Positions 8,755-17,275 are shown, numbered from the stretch's first letter. The stretch: 64,000 bases of DNA from Chryseobacterium sp. OV279 (GCF_900128945.1 NZ_FQUD01000004.1:186001-250000), one strand, 5' to 3'. Numbers and translations are program-made. Notes: generated by a model not told the origin, from the sequence alone.

Positions 8755-9360
8755 AGAGCTCAGCTCGTTCAGAACGAACTGGAGAAATTATATCCTACCA
8801 CACCTGTTCCTTTAGATCACACCGATCCTTACACCTTAATGGTTGCTGTAGCACTTTCTGCACAGACCACCGACAAAAAAGTGAATCAGGTGACTCCCCA
8901 TCTTTTCGAGGTGGCCGGAACGCCGCAAAGGATGGCCAGACTGGAAGAATTTGAAATTAAAGAACTGATCAAAGAAATAGGACTGTCCAATACAAAAGCA
9001 AAGAATCTGAAAAGAATGGCTGAACTTTTACTGGAAAGACATGATGGTATCGTTCCCCAGACCTACGAAGAACTGGAAGCACTTCCAGGAGTTGGGCATA
9101 AAACCGCTTCTGTGGTGATGAGCCAGGCCTTCGGATTTCCTGCCTTTCCGGTGGACACACACATTCACAGGCTGATGACGCTATGGAAGCTTACTTCAGG
9201 AAAAAACGTTGTAGAAACGGAGAAAGACGCCAAAGCCATATTTCCGGAAGAAACGTGGAACAAGCTTCACCTGCAGATTATTTTCTACGGAAGAGAGTAT
9301 TCACCCGCCAGAGGAAAAGGGGAGAAGGACTTTCTTACGAAAATGATGTTTGAAAAGTAG
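8740..9360 (+). CDS. nth: Endonuclease III-type DNA glycosylase lacking the iron-sulfur cluster
   Basis: The 206-residue protein matches endonuclease III from the N-terminal helices through the helix-hairpin-helix LPGVGHKTA (115-123, with the catalytic lysine at K121) and the catalytic aspartate in PVDTHIHRL (D139). It should excise oxidised pyrimidines and cleave the abasic site. Unlike E. coli Nth it contains no cysteine at all, so the C-terminal [4Fe-4S] loop (C-x6-C-x2-C-x5-C) is missing; the chain ends in YGREYSPARGKGEKDF. Loss of the cluster is seen in some members of the superfamily, so activity is still likely. Confidence 0.9.
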   Translation: MTKKQRAQLVQNELEKLYPTTPVPLDHTDPYTLMVAVALSAQTTDKKVNQVTPHLFEVAGTPQRMARLEEFEIKELIKEIGLSNTKAKNLKRMAELLLERHDGIVPQTYEELEALPGVGHKTASVVMSQAFGFPAFPVDTHIHRLMTLWKLTSGKNVVETEKDAKAIFPEETWNKLHLQIIFYGREYSPARGKGEKDFLTKMMFEK

Positions 9361-9373
9361 AAAAGGATTGCTT

Positions 9374-9712
9374 CTATAAGCTTTTTTGTATAAAATCCCG
9401 GTTTCTGATTTGTATGGAGAGTTCTCTGTAGAGTATAGAAGCCAGATCCAAGCGGGTCTTCATACACCATAGAAAGAGATCCGGAGCCGTTTATTGAAAT
9501 AACAACATGGCAGAAATCGTCCTGCATAAAATTTTGAACTTCAATATTGAATTCCCGGCAAAGATTAGTGAAACCGGAATAAATATCAGTATTCGTAATT
9601 TTCTCATCAATAGTATTGATAACCAGGGTGCTGTTTCCTTCGTTTCCTTGCTTTTTAAAATCAATTCTTCAAAGCTGGAGGTATTAATGACAGGGGTAAA
9701 TTCCTTTTTCAT
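9374..9712 (-). pseudogene. Small gene broken by a frameshift in a T/A run
   Basis: On the minus strand an ATG at 9712 begins MKKEFTPVINTSSFEELI, then the frame drifts into an implausible hydrophobic sequence. A second frame takes over with a coherent protein (FKKQGNEGN, then STLVINTIDEK, DDFCHVVISING, SMVYEDPLGSG). Adding one base in the T4A5 run near 9657-9665 joins the two. The second frame lacks an ATG until deep inside it. Downstream it runs antisense into nth unless one base is also removed from the T6 run near 9381-9386, which would give a stop at 9374-9376. The gene follows the DinB-like gene by 3 bases. I do not recognise the family. A sequencing error in a homopolymer is an alternative. 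Confidence 0.5.
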
Positions 9713-9715
9713 ATT

Positions 9716-10162
9716 TTATAGATCAAGAAGCCTTCTGTGATAATTGATCTGACCCAGATGATAGTCCAGATGCGTGATCAAATGAATCAGAAAGTATCCT
9801 GTGGTCATTTTATCTTCAAAAACAACAAGAGGATATTCTTTTTCAAGGTCTTGCGGAGTCAACTGACTGAGGACTTGATCAACCATGGCTGTGGTGGCTT
9901 CTGCCATGGCTAAAAGTTCTGTCTGAGGAATATCTTTCAGTGAAAACTCCAGCTCCCTGTTTCTGATATAGCCGGTTTTTCCCAGTTCTGCACCAATGAA
10001 GAGGTTAAGGTTTCCAACCAAATGCAGACATAGATTTCCTGCAGAATTGGCGATGTTTTGATCTGTTTTCCAGATCGCATCTTCATTCCGGTATGCTTCG
10101 ATTTCGGTTTTTAGTTTGTTCAAATCTCTGCTGTAGAGAGATCTCAGGCTTTCTATGATCAT
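9716..10162 (-). CDS. DinB-like superfamily protein
   Basis: The 148-residue protein has the four-helix pattern of the DinB/YfiT group with three widely spaced metal-ligand histidine regions: LCLHLVGNL near residue 45 and HLITHLDYHLGQINYHRR near the C-terminus. Relatives include metal-dependent thiol (bacillithiol or mycothiol) transferases, but many have no known role. No signal peptide is present. The frameshifted small gene follows immediately, suggesting that the two once formed an operon. Confidence 0.75.
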   Translation of the reverse strand: MIIESLRSLYSRDLNKLKTEIEAYRNEDAIWKTDQNIANSAGNLCLHLVGNLNLFIGAELGKTGYIRNRELEFSLKDIPQTELLAMAEATTAMVDQVLSQLTPQDLEKEYPLVVFEDKMTTGYFLIHLITHLDYHLGQINYHRRLLDL

Positions 10163-10183
10163 ATTAATTGGATTAAATTAGAT

Positions 10184-10220
10184 AAAAAAAGATGGGACAT
10201 TAAAATTAATCATCCCATCT
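10184..10220 (-). terminator. Terminator after the DUF885 gene
   Basis: AGATGGGA (10190-10197) pairs with TCCCATCT (10213-10220); on the minus strand the hairpin is followed by seven T. It lies 28 bases past the stop of the DUF885 lipoprotein gene. Confidence 0.75.
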
Positions 10221-10247
10221 CTATTATTTTTATTTTTTTATATAAAT

Positions 10248-12044
10248 CTATTGTTGCTTTTTAGCCCAAAGATCCATCTTCCTGTTTAAAACATCCAATG
10301 GAAGACATCCCTGGCTTAAAATCTCATCATGGAAGCTGGCTAAATTAAACTTCTTGCCAAGCTCTTTCTGATACTTTTCTCTAAGCTCACGGATTCTCAA
10401 CGATCCTATTTTGTAGCCTAAAGCCTGTCCCGGCATTGCCATATATCTTTCCACCTCTGCCGTAGCGCTGGCTTCATCATAAGAAATATTGCTCAGGAAA
10501 TATTTAATGGCTTCCTCTCTTGTCATGGTTCCGGTATGAAGTCCGGTATCTACAACCAGTCTTACCGCTCTCAGCATCTGATCGCTCAGGTAACCCATTT
10601 TCTGGTAAGGATCTGTATAAAGACCAAACTCAGGTCCCAGAGTCTCACAATAGTGCGCCCAGCCTTCTCCATACGCTCCAAACCATCCGAATCTCATGAA
10701 TTTAGGAAGCTTGGTATTTTCCTGCTGAAGAGAAACCTGATAGTGATGTCCCGGTATTGCTTCATGAAGGAAAAGAGATTCCATCCCGGAAGTCACGTTG
10801 AATTTGGTAGGATCAGGAATCGGCATATAAAATATTCCCGGTCTTTTTCCATCCGGAGTTCCCTGGATATACTCTGCGCTGGCACTTGCTTCTCTGAATT
10901 TTTCCGTCTGTCTGATCTCAAACTTCGTTTTTGGCGTTACGCTGAACATTGTTTTCAGTTTAGGAGTGATCTTCGCCAGAATACCGTTAAATCCATTTAA
11001 AACCTCTTTAGACGTCTTATACGGCATTGCTTTAGGATCTGTTTTTACAAAATTGATAAACTCTTCCAGTGTTCCTGAAAAACCAACCTGCTGTTTCACC
11101 TTTTCCATTTCAGCACGAAGCATAGCGACCTGCTGAATTCCGATTTTATTGATTTCCTCAGGTGATTTCTTCGTTGTTGTCCAGCTTTTAGCGTAATATC
11201 TGTAAATCTCGTTTCCGTTCGGAAGGCTATTGTAGCCATCCGTATCTCTTGCTTTCGGCAGATATTCTTTCTCCAGGAATGTACCCATTTTGGCATAAGC
11301 CGGAATGATTTTTTTCGTTATCGCTTCTGCATAAAGAGCGGAAAATTTATCTTTCTGAGCCTGCGTAAAGCTTTTCGGGAAGTTTTTTATGGGGCCGTAG
11401 AAAATGTTTTTATCCATATCAGCCGTTGTGATCTCTTCTGCTCTCATCTGAGGGATCATTTTAACGACCAGTTTTTTAGGAAGAACCACTTTATTGGTGA
11501 TGCCTTCACGGAAATTGTCGGTGGCGGCATTCATCCATTCCGGGAATTTCTCCATTCTTTTCAGCCAGTCGCTGTAGTCTTTTTCTGTTTTAAAAGGCTG
11601 GCTTCCTTCGCCGCTTCCATACAGCGGAAAGTTCAGGGGAAGTCCTCCGAACTGTGTAAAAGGAATATATTCCGGGTGATAGGCATAGGCCTCGATTTTA
11701 TCTTTTAAAGTATAATCCAGGACATCATAAACTACCTTTTCTTCATCGGAAAGACCTTTGTAATCAACGCTTTCCAGCTGCTTCTGTACGGAATTATAAA
11801 AAGCAACCTCTCCGGAGATAAAGTCTTTGTCAATATTGATCGGAAGCTGGTCATTGTATCTCGTATCTCCCTGGGAAGTAGCTTCTAAAGGATATAATTT
11901 CAGATACTGCTCATAATAACTGGATGCAATAGAATCCATGTTCGTAGGGGTCACCTTCGTCAGCGGAGAATCAGATTTTTTGCAGGAAGCAAGGCTGATC
12001 ACCAGTCCGAGCCCTAAAATACCTTTTGATAAAATGTTTTTCAT
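10248..12044 (-). CDS. DUF885 family lipoprotein, putative metallopeptidase
   Basis: The 598-residue protein starts with a lipoprotein signal (LASC, lipidated Cys21) and carries HEAIPGHHYQ near residues 425-434, the HExxH-like zinc motif of DUF885 proteins, with a downstream glutamate region (ASATAEVERY). Relatives are regarded as M-type metallopeptidases attached to the envelope; substrate unknown. Repeats of LPLE/LPLN near the ends are normal for the family. It is a single-gene unit with a promoter-like element upstream and a hairpin downstream. Confidence 0.88.
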   Translation of the reverse strand: MKNILSKGILGLGLVISLASCKKSDSPLTKVTPTNMDSIASSYYEQYLKLYPLEATSQGDTRYNDQLPINIDKDFISGEVAFYNSVQKQLESVDYKGLSDEEKVVYDVLDYTLKDKIEAYAYHPEYIPFTQFGGLPLNFPLYGSGEGSQPFKTEKDYSDWLKRMEKFPEWMNAATDNFREGITNKVVLPKKLVVKMIPQMRAEEITTADMDKNIFYGPIKNFPKSFTQAQKDKFSALYAEAITKKIIPAYAKMGTFLEKEYLPKARDTDGYNSLPNGNEIYRYYAKSWTTTKKSPEEINKIGIQQVAMLRAEMEKVKQQVGFSGTLEEFINFVKTDPKAMPYKTSKEVLNGFNGILAKITPKLKTMFSVTPKTKFEIRQTEKFREASASAEYIQGTPDGKRPGIFYMPIPDPTKFNVTSGMESLFLHEAIPGHHYQVSLQQENTKLPKFMRFGWFGAYGEGWAHYCETLGPEFGLYTDPYQKMGYLSDQMLRAVRLVVDTGLHTGTMTREEAIKYFLSNISYDEASATAEVERYMAMPGQALGYKIGSLRIRELREKYQKELGKKFNLASFHDEILSQGCLPLDVLNRKMDLWAKKQQ

Positions 12045-12063
12045 TTTCAGAATCTTTATGCAG

Positions 12064-12071
12064 CAAAAGTA
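12064..12071 (-). promoter_or_regulatory. -7 element for the DUF885 gene
   Basis: On the minus strand TACTTTTG fits TAnnTTTG and lies 20 bases before the ATG at 12044. No convincing TTG is found at the right distance upstream. Confidence 0.45.
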
Positions 12072-12156
12072 AGTATTATTGGCCTATACGGAATAATCAA
12101 TCATAATGATTTAAAAAAATAATTTTCAAAATATTTTCAACTTTGAATCAATTTTT

Positions 12157-12164
12157 TATCTTTG
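12157..12164 (+). promoter_or_regulatory. -7 element for the acidic protein gene
   Basis: TATCTTTG matches the Bacteroidetes -7 consensus and is 48 bases before the ATG at 12213. Confidence 0.5.
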
Positions 12165-12212
12165 TCTAAAACGTTTAACAATCATATTATTACAGCTCTT
12201 TTTTAAGAAATA

Positions 12213-12674
12213 ATGAAAGGGATTTTAAAAATTTACCATCCGGAGGAGACCCTAAAATACAATATTAGAAACACTTATTGTAAGGCGGTCTACAGCAACC
12301 AACAACATTTATTAGAGGTTGAAATTATAACGGATGACAGTTTGGATCATGTAGATGATGATTCATTACAGTACAACTTTCCGCAGCTTTCACTTGAAAT
12401 TTTCGATTTTCCTATCGAATCGAAGGAAATTGAAGGAAAAGTGATCAGGATTAATGATTCTGAAGAAGAAACCTATACCGAAGTTGATTTATTCGACGAC
12501 GACGATGCCTTTATCTACGATAATGAGCTCCAGTTTGAGAAAAATGAAGAAGGTGAACTTCAGGTCATATGGAAGGGTACTATCGACGATTTCTATACGG
12601 GATCAGATACGCCGATCCCATTCCGATTAAAATGCGAATTTACGCAGGATGACATTGATGTAGGCGAAGAATAG
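12213..12674 (+). CDS. Acidic cytoplasmic protein of unknown function
   Basis: The 153-residue product has no signal peptide or membrane segment and is rich in Asp and Glu (VDLFDDDDAFIYDNELQFEK; QDDIDVGEE at the end). I do not recognise a domain. Alternating hydrophobic and charged residues suggest a beta-rich fold. It is a single gene with its own promoter-like element, between the divergent DUF885 gene and the ExbB-type operon, and I cannot link it to either. Confidence 0.7.
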   Translation: MKGILKIYHPEETLKYNIRNTYCKAVYSNQQHLLEVEIITDDSLDHVDDDSLQYNFPQLSLEIFDFPIESKEIEGKVIRINDSEEETYTEVDLFDDDDAFIYDNELQFEKNEEGELQVIWKGTIDDFYTGSDTPIPFRLKCEFTQDDIDVGEE

Positions 12675-12807
12675 CCGCTTTTTCATCCTTTTTATATCAA
12701 ATTTCTTTTCAAAGTTTCTTTTGGAAAGGAATTTGCTGTATCCAAATCATAACAAATTTTAAGTTGTTTTTAAGCAATTTTTAAGAGAGCAATTCATAAT
12801 ATTCCAC

Positions 12808-12815
12808 TACATTTG
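12808..12815 (+). promoter_or_regulatory. -7 element for the exbB-exbD-tonB-like operon
   Basis: TACATTTG matches TAnnTTTG, 29 bases before the ATG at 12845. No TTG at -33 is evident. Confidence 0.5.
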
Positions 12816-12844
12816 TCGTTAAAATTTTATAAAAATTCACATTA

Positions 12845-13549
12845 ATGCTGTTAACGGAACTTACTCAGATTTTATTTGCACAGATTACTGCTCCTGCAGT
12901 TGCAACAGACGATTTAGAATTTTCATTTTGGAAGATCATGTTCCACGGAGGGGCTTTCGCTAAGATAGTGATGTTTGTCGTTCTGGCTTTAGGTGTGTTT
13001 TCGCTATACCTGTTTTTTGAACGTTTCTTCTTTATTAAAAGGCTGACTTCAAAAACAGATGCCAATTTCATGGAGAATATTGAAGATTTTATCAAGGAAG
13101 GAAAGATAGAATCGGCTGCAGATTATGCAAAAAAACAGAACTCTCCCGAAGGAAGAATACTGGAAAAAGGAATTTCAAGACTGGGACGTCCTGTTTCTGA
13201 CATTGTAAGTGCCATGGAATCCCAGGCGCAGATAGAAGTAGCGAATATGGAAAAGAATCTGAACCTTCTGGCTGTGGTACCAAGTATCGCGCCGATGTTA
13301 GGACTTTTGGGAACGGTTATCGGGATGATTATCGCATTCTTCAACCTTTCTCATGCAACGGGATCTTTCTCACCAAAAACATTGTCTGAAGGTATTTATA
13401 CGGCATTGGGGCAAACGGCGGTAGGTTTGGCTGTAGCTATTCCTGCTAACTTTTTCTACAATATTCTTTTAACGAGAATTGACAGATTTGTATTGAAAGC
13501 TCAGAATATGTCCGGAGAATTTTTAGACCTTATCAACAAACCTTTATAA
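12845..13549 (+). CDS. exbB: MotA/TolQ/ExbB proton channel family protein
   Basis: The 234-residue protein has three membrane segments: one after residue 30 (IVMFVVLALGVFSLYLFFERF) and two near the C-terminus (SIAPMLGLLGTVIGMIIAF; AVGLAVAIPANFFYNILL), the ExbB/TolQ topology with a long cytoplasmic loop between. With the next two genes it forms a proton-driven energy transduction unit for TonB-dependent outer-membrane receptors or a Tol/gliding-like system. The P-x-x-G-L-L-G-T-V-x-G-M signature is intact. Spacing to exbD is 82 bases. Confidence 0.9.
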   Translation: MLLTELTQILFAQITAPAVATDDLEFSFWKIMFHGGAFAKIVMFVVLALGVFSLYLFFERFFFIKRLTSKTDANFMENIEDFIKEGKIESAADYAKKQNSPEGRILEKGISRLGRPVSDIVSAMESQAQIEVANMEKNLNLLAVVPSIAPMLGLLGTVIGMIIAFFNLSHATGSFSPKTLSEGIYTALGQTAVGLAVAIPANFFYNILLTRIDRFVLKAQNMSGEFLDLINKPL

Positions 13550-13631
13550 ATCTTTCTTATGAAATCGCTAGCCATCATGTTTTCAAATAATAGCGATTCC
13601 ATCTGACCATTAAAAAAGTAAAAGTAAACAG

Positions 13632-14030
13632 ATGAAAATTCAGAGAAGAAATAAAGCGAATCCCGAATTCAGTTTGGCAGCGATGACCGATGTTATCTTG
13701 CTGATGCTGATATTCTTTATGATCACTTCATCAGCCGCCAATCAAAGTGCGATTGATGTAAAGTTGCCAAAAGCGGGAGCTGTTGAAGATAATATTCCTA
13801 ATCCTTTGACGGTAAGTATTAAACCGGACGGAACGTATTTTGTAGATGATAATCCTGTGACAAGAGACCAGCTGGAAGCTGTCATTGTCAGTAAATTGAC
13901 AGGCCAGGCGAATAAATCTTTCACCATCCGTGCAGATGAAAATACCATGCATAAAGATGTTGTCTTCGTCATGGAAATCGCTGAAAAGAATAAATTTAAC
14001 ATTGCAATTGCAACCGTTAAAGATAAATAA
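13632..14030 (+). CDS. exbD: ExbD/TolR family biopolymer transport protein
   Basis: At 132 residues this has the ExbD design: a short cytoplasmic N-terminus (NPEFSLAAMTDVILLML), one membrane helix around residues 20-36 with the conserved aspartate D20-T/V region, and a periplasmic domain ending IATVKDK. It partners ExbB to use proton motive force. The following TonB-like gene begins 33 bases later. Confidence 0.92.
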   Translation: MKIQRRNKANPEFSLAAMTDVILLMLIFFMITSSAANQSAIDVKLPKAGAVEDNIPNPLTVSIKPDGTYFVDDNPVTRDQLEAVIVSKLTGQANKSFTIRADENTMHKDVVFVMEIAEKNKFNIAIATVKDK

Positions 14031-14063
14031 TGACTCCGGAACATTCGGAAAGAATCATTTAAA

Positions 14064-14951
14064 ATGAAAAGTTACACAGTAAACAAAAACGAGCAAAACA
14101 GAGACCGGATAAAAAGTGCAGTACTTTCTATCCTGATCTGGTCTGGGATCCTGCTTTTTGTTTTTCTTTATAAACTGAAGCCGGAGCTTGATAAACAGTC
14201 TGATGAAGTGGTTACAACAATGCTCGTTAATTTCGGTGACAACAGAAATGGAAAAGGGATTGAAGAACCTGCAGATCAGCCGGGAAGCCTTGCCGCAGCC
14301 ACTGAAGAAGTAACTCCGGAACCTGTTGAAACGGCAGTACCTGAAACGAAAACAGTAATAAAACCTGAACCTGCGCCGGAACCCAAGAAAACGGAAGTGA
14401 AGGAAAAAGTGATTACAGGAAATAATTCGAAGGTAAGCGTTCCGAAGAAAGAAGAATCCAAAAAAGAAGATAAGAAGACCGCCACCAGCGCAAGTGCTTC
14501 AAAAAATACAAAGAAATCCGGAGCTACAACCGCCAATTCCAAAACCGGAAACGGTGACGGAAAAGGGACGGCAGCCATCGGAAACCTGATCAGAGGAAGA
14601 GGGACAAAAGCTGGGAGCCAGGGAACTGGTGAAGGTATCGGTAACGCAGGAGATCCTTTAGGAGGAGACGGAAACGGAGACAGCAAAGTAGGAATTGACC
14701 GAAAATTGATCGGCTATATTCCCGGAACGATGGGAAGAGGAGGCGCACAGCCTAGTAACAGCTGTACAGCAAGTGGAACTATTACCATTGCCTATACAGT
14801 AGATAAAGCCGGAAATGTAGTTTCTGCAAGAAGATCGGGAGGAACATCAGATCCCTGTATATCTTCTACGGGAGTATCCTGGGTTAAGAAGTATGTTAAA
14901 GCCGAAAAAGCGAGTACATCCTCAACCGGATCTTATAAAATCACATTCTAA
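14064..14951 (+). CDS. TonB-like energy transducer
   Basis: The 295-residue protein has one N-terminal membrane helix (IWSGILLFVFLYKL, residues 29-42), a long Glu/Pro/Lys-rich spacer (EPAPEPKKTEVKEK), a Gly-rich stretch (about residues 150-215) and a compact C-terminal domain with SCTASGTITIAYTVDKAGNV, recalling TonB C-terminal domains. Following exbB and exbD it should span the periplasm and couple proton flow to outer-membrane transport. The glycine-rich section is longer than in classical TonB. Two cysteines in the last domain may form a disulfide. Confidence 0.85.
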   Translation: MKSYTVNKNEQNRDRIKSAVLSILIWSGILLFVFLYKLKPELDKQSDEVVTTMLVNFGDNRNGKGIEEPADQPGSLAAATEEVTPEPVETAVPETKTVIKPEPAPEPKKTEVKEKVITGNNSKVSVPKKEESKKEDKKTATSASASKNTKKSGATTANSKTGNGDGKGTAAIGNLIRGRGTKAGSQGTGEGIGNAGDPLGGDGNGDSKVGIDRKLIGYIPGTMGRGGAQPSNSCTASGTITIAYTVDKAGNVVSARRSGGTSDPCISSTGVSWVKKYVKAEKASTSSTGSYKITF

Positions 14952-14957
14952 AAATAC

Positions 14958-14987
14958 AAAAGCACTTTATTCAAGTGCTTTTTTTAT
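14958..14987. terminator. Bidirectional terminator after the tonB-like gene
   Basis: AAAAGCACTT (14958-14967) and AAGTGCTTTT (14973-14982) form a 10-bp stem with a 5-base loop followed by T7. It ends the tonB-like transcript and overlaps the 3' end of the convergent gene. Confidence 0.85.
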
Positions 14988-15359
14988 TTCATTAATCCTG
15001 TTGATCACCGGTAGTGCAAAAATGCCGCTGGTCTGAAGATACAATTCATAGAACGTTTTTGCCTTGTCTAGAAACTCATTGTTTTTTTCTCCTCTGCCTG
15101 TAAAGTAGAACAGGTTGCCCAGCATTTCATAATAATCTTTGTGGTCTCTTTCCTGTCTTTCGTTGACGATTTCTATAATTTCTTCTTTTGTTTTTGAGGC
15201 AAGGGTCGTAAAATCAAATTTGAAAATATCTCTCATCAAAGACTCAAAGTCCAATTCTTTCTGCATTAAACTTTCTTCAGGCTTGTCTAAAATCAGTTTT
15301 TCCAGTGCTTGCGTTAACTGACGTATTAATCTTAATGTGAATTCTTTATCTGTGATCAT
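14967..15359 (-). CDS. Small helical protein of unknown function
   Basis: This 130-residue, highly charged, largely helical protein has no signal peptide. The C-terminal half (YYEMLGNLFYFTGRGEKNNEFLDKAKTFYELYL) looks like TPR-type helices. It may be distantly related to DUF6483-type proteins, but I hold that loosely. The final codons lie in the terminator shared with the convergent tonB-like gene. The upstream side is followed at once by the heptamer tandem repeat. Confidence 0.65.
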   Translation of the reverse strand: MITDKEFTLRLIRQLTQALEKLILDKPEESLMQKELDFESLMRDIFKFDFTTLASKTKEEIIEIVNERQERDHKDYYEMLGNLFYFTGRGEKNNEFLDKAKTFYELYLQTSGIFALPVINRINEIKKALE

Positions 15360-15382
15360 AATTGAGTTTATTTAGTTGCTTT

Positions 15383-15424
15383 GCTAGTTGCTAGTTGCTA
15401 GTTGCTAGTTGCTAGTTGCTAGTT
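15383..15424 (+). repeat. Tandem heptamer repeat, six copies of GCTAGTT
   Basis: Six perfect copies of the 7-base unit GCTAGTT run from 15383 to 15424, between two minus-strand genes. A related array in the opposite sense (AACTAGA, AAACCAG, CAACCAG, CAACTGA) lies at 15837-15864 on the other side of the four-helix-bundle gene, so the gene is bracketed by inverted heptamer arms. A perfect tandem array of this sort should vary in copy number between strains. Confidence 0.95.
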
Positions 15425-15431
15425 GTGTGGT

Positions 15432-15797
15432 TTATGTTCGCCAGCTTAACTGGACGTATTTTATAAAATTATTTATTTTTCCTCCTAGGAGTTGATATTG
15501 TTCTGTTTTAACCTTTAAATCTGGGATCAGGTCTGGATAAAGTCTTATTATTTTGGATAAATGGCTTACTGTTTCGTCACAACTTGCCTGTGAATAAATA
15601 AGAAATCTGATAAAATCTCCTTTATAACTTTTCCTACCATAACCTTCAGCGATATTGGTCACTACAGAATCTGCAGATCTCCTTAGTTGGCTTCCCAACT
15701 CATATAATTCGTATTTTGGTAATTTTAATGAAAGCTGATGAGTCTCAATAAACAGGTCAAAAGCAATAGTATAAATATCAAGTTTTAGATAGCTCAT
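15432..15797 (-). CDS. Four-helix-bundle protein (23S rRNA intervening-sequence type)
   Basis: The 121-residue protein matches the four-helix-bundle family first described from open frames inside 23S rRNA intervening sequences: LDIYTIAFDLFIETHQL, then ELGSQLRRSADSVVTNIAEG, YGRKSYKGDFIRFLIYSQAS and a final helix. Biochemical function is unknown. The gene is flanked by inverted heptamer repeats and sits between unrelated genes, consistent with a mobile cargo-like unit, though no transposase is present. It carries no membrane segment. Confidence 0.88.
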   Translation of the reverse strand: MSYLKLDIYTIAFDLFIETHQLSLKLPKYELYELGSQLRRSADSVVTNIAEGYGRKSYKGDFIRFLIYSQASCDETVSHLSKIIRLYPDLIPDLKVKTEQYQLLGGKINNFIKYVQLSWRT

Positions 15798-15836
15798 AAG
15801 TGTTTTTTTAATAATTCATAGATGCAGTTAGTTGGC

Positions 15837-15864
15837 AACTAGAAAACCAGCAACCAGCAACTGA
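15837..15864 (-). repeat. Degenerate heptamer array, inverted relative to 15383-15424
   Basis: AACTAGA, AAACCAG, CAACCAG and CAACTGA are four successive 7-base units, related to the reverse complement (AACTAGC) of the perfect array on the other side of the four-helix-bundle gene. Confidence 0.75.
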
Positions 15865-15871
15865 CAACAAA

Positions 15872-17275
15872 TTAAGCAAAAAACAAATACGCTAGCACAA
15901 TCGAAGTAATAATCCCCACCAGGTCCGCCAGAAGCATAGCAATTACCGTGTATCTCGTGTTCTTTACGGCTACGGCTCCAAAGTAAACCGCAATCACGTA
16001 AAACGTCGTATCTGAGCTTCCCTGAAGAACAGCGGCTAATTTCCCCTGGAAACTGTCTGCTCCGAAAGTCGCCATCGTATCCACCATCATTCCACGAGCT
16101 CCTGAACCAGATAACGGCTTGATTAAAGCGGTTGGAAGTCCGTCTACAAATCTTGCATCCAGATGGGCGTTATAAGCCACCCACTTCATCCCGTCAATAA
16201 TAACGTCAAAAACGCCGGAAGTTCTTAGCAGGGAAATAGCAATCAACATTCCAACTAAATAGGGAATAATCTTCACACAGGTCGTAAAACCTTCTTTTGC
16301 GCCTTCAATAAAAGCATCAAAGACATTGATTTTCTTATAGACCGCACCCAGAACAATAGCTAAAAAGATGAAAAGAATCAATCCGTTACTTAAAACTTTA
16401 CTGAAATCATCCAATTCATCTTTACTCAATTGAACCAGATATAAAACCAATAAGGCAATAAGGGCTGAAATTCCTCCTACGTAAGCCAGAACTACAGGTT
16501 TTAAAAGATTTATTTTTTGGTATAATGAAACAACAATCATGGCGGCTAAAGTGGCTGCAAATGTTGCGATCATACAGGGAAGAAATATATCGGTTGGTGT
16601 TTTTGAACCCATCGAAGCCCGGATGGCAATAATAGAGACTGGAATCAAGGTCATTCCGCCTGCATGAAGACACAGAAACATAATCTGAGAATTGCTGGCA
16701 GTGTCTTTATTGGGATTTAACGTCTGCAGACTTTCCATCGCTTTTAAACCAAATGGAGTAGCGGCATTGTCCAGCCCCAGAAGATTCGCGCTGAAATTCA
16801 TCAGCATATGTCCGAAAGCCGGATGGTTTTTAGGAATGTCAGGGAATAATTTTGAGAAAAAAGGCTGAATGAGACGGCTCAACAGATTAATTCCTCCTGC
16901 TTTTTCAGCAATACTCATGAATCCCATGAACAGGGTCATGATTCCGATCAGGCCAATACAGATCTTAACTGCCGTTTCGGAGGTTCCGATCACGCCGTCT
17001 GCTTCCTGAACTCTGTAAACCTTTACATTCTGTTTAAGAGAATCTGTTTTATAATGGATCCTGCTGTCCGCAAAATCATTCTTTTTCATCAGGCTGTCTC
17101 TGACAACCGGGGTAAGCGCATTCATCGGCTGTGAAGCGATCTGAACTGTATCACCGCCTTTTCCCACCACCATATCATTGAAGATGGTTTTGTAGTGGCC
17201 AGACGAGATGTATTTAATACTGGCAATGCCAATGGCAATGATAATGAAAGCCGACCAAATTCTGCTGAGGACCAT
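15872..17275 (-). CDS. SpmA-SpmB fusion, nucleoside-recognition (gate) domain membrane protein
   Basis: The 467-residue protein joins SpmA-like and SpmB-like halves, each with a gate domain, in one polytopic membrane protein. The first half shows SANLLGLDNAATPFGLKAM and the second VDGLPTALIKPLSGSGARGM, both hallmark segments of the family. In Firmicutes SpmA and SpmB act in spore maturation; in non-sporing Bacteroidetes the role is unknown, possibly solute transport. A periplasmic-type loop follows the first helix. Single gene, preceded on the minus strand by an A+T-rich gap. Confidence 0.88.
   Translation of the reverse strand: MVLSRIWSAFIIIAIGIASIKYISSGHYKTIFNDMVVGKGGDTVQIASQPMNALTPVVRDSLMKKNDFADSRIHYKTDSLKQNVKVYRVQEADGVIGTSETAVKICIGLIGIMTLFMGFMSIAEKAGGINLLSRLIQPFFSKLFPDIPKNHPAFGHMLMNFSANLLGLDNAATPFGLKAMESLQTLNPNKDTASNSQIMFLCLHAGGMTLIPVSIIAIRASMGSKTPTDIFLPCMIATFAATLAAMIVVSLYQKINLLKPVVLAYVGGISALIALLVLYLVQLSKDELDDFSKVLSNGLILFIFLAIVLGAVYKKINVFDAFIEGAKEGFTTCVKIIPYLVGMLIAISLLRTSGVFDVIIDGMKWVAYNAHLDARFVDGLPTALIKPLSGSGARGMMVDTMATFGADSFQGKLAAVLQGSSDTTFYVIAVYFGAVAVKNTRYTVIAMLLADLVGIITSIVLAYLFFA

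Noticed and set aside
14276..14686. 136-residue open frame on the minus strand rich in Pro, Ser and Phe
   Set aside because: It is the antisense shadow of the Glu/Pro/Gly-rich spacer of the TonB-like gene.
15383..15424. CRISPR-like regular repeat
   Set aside because: Units are 7 bases with no spacers and no cas genes; it is a simple tandem array.
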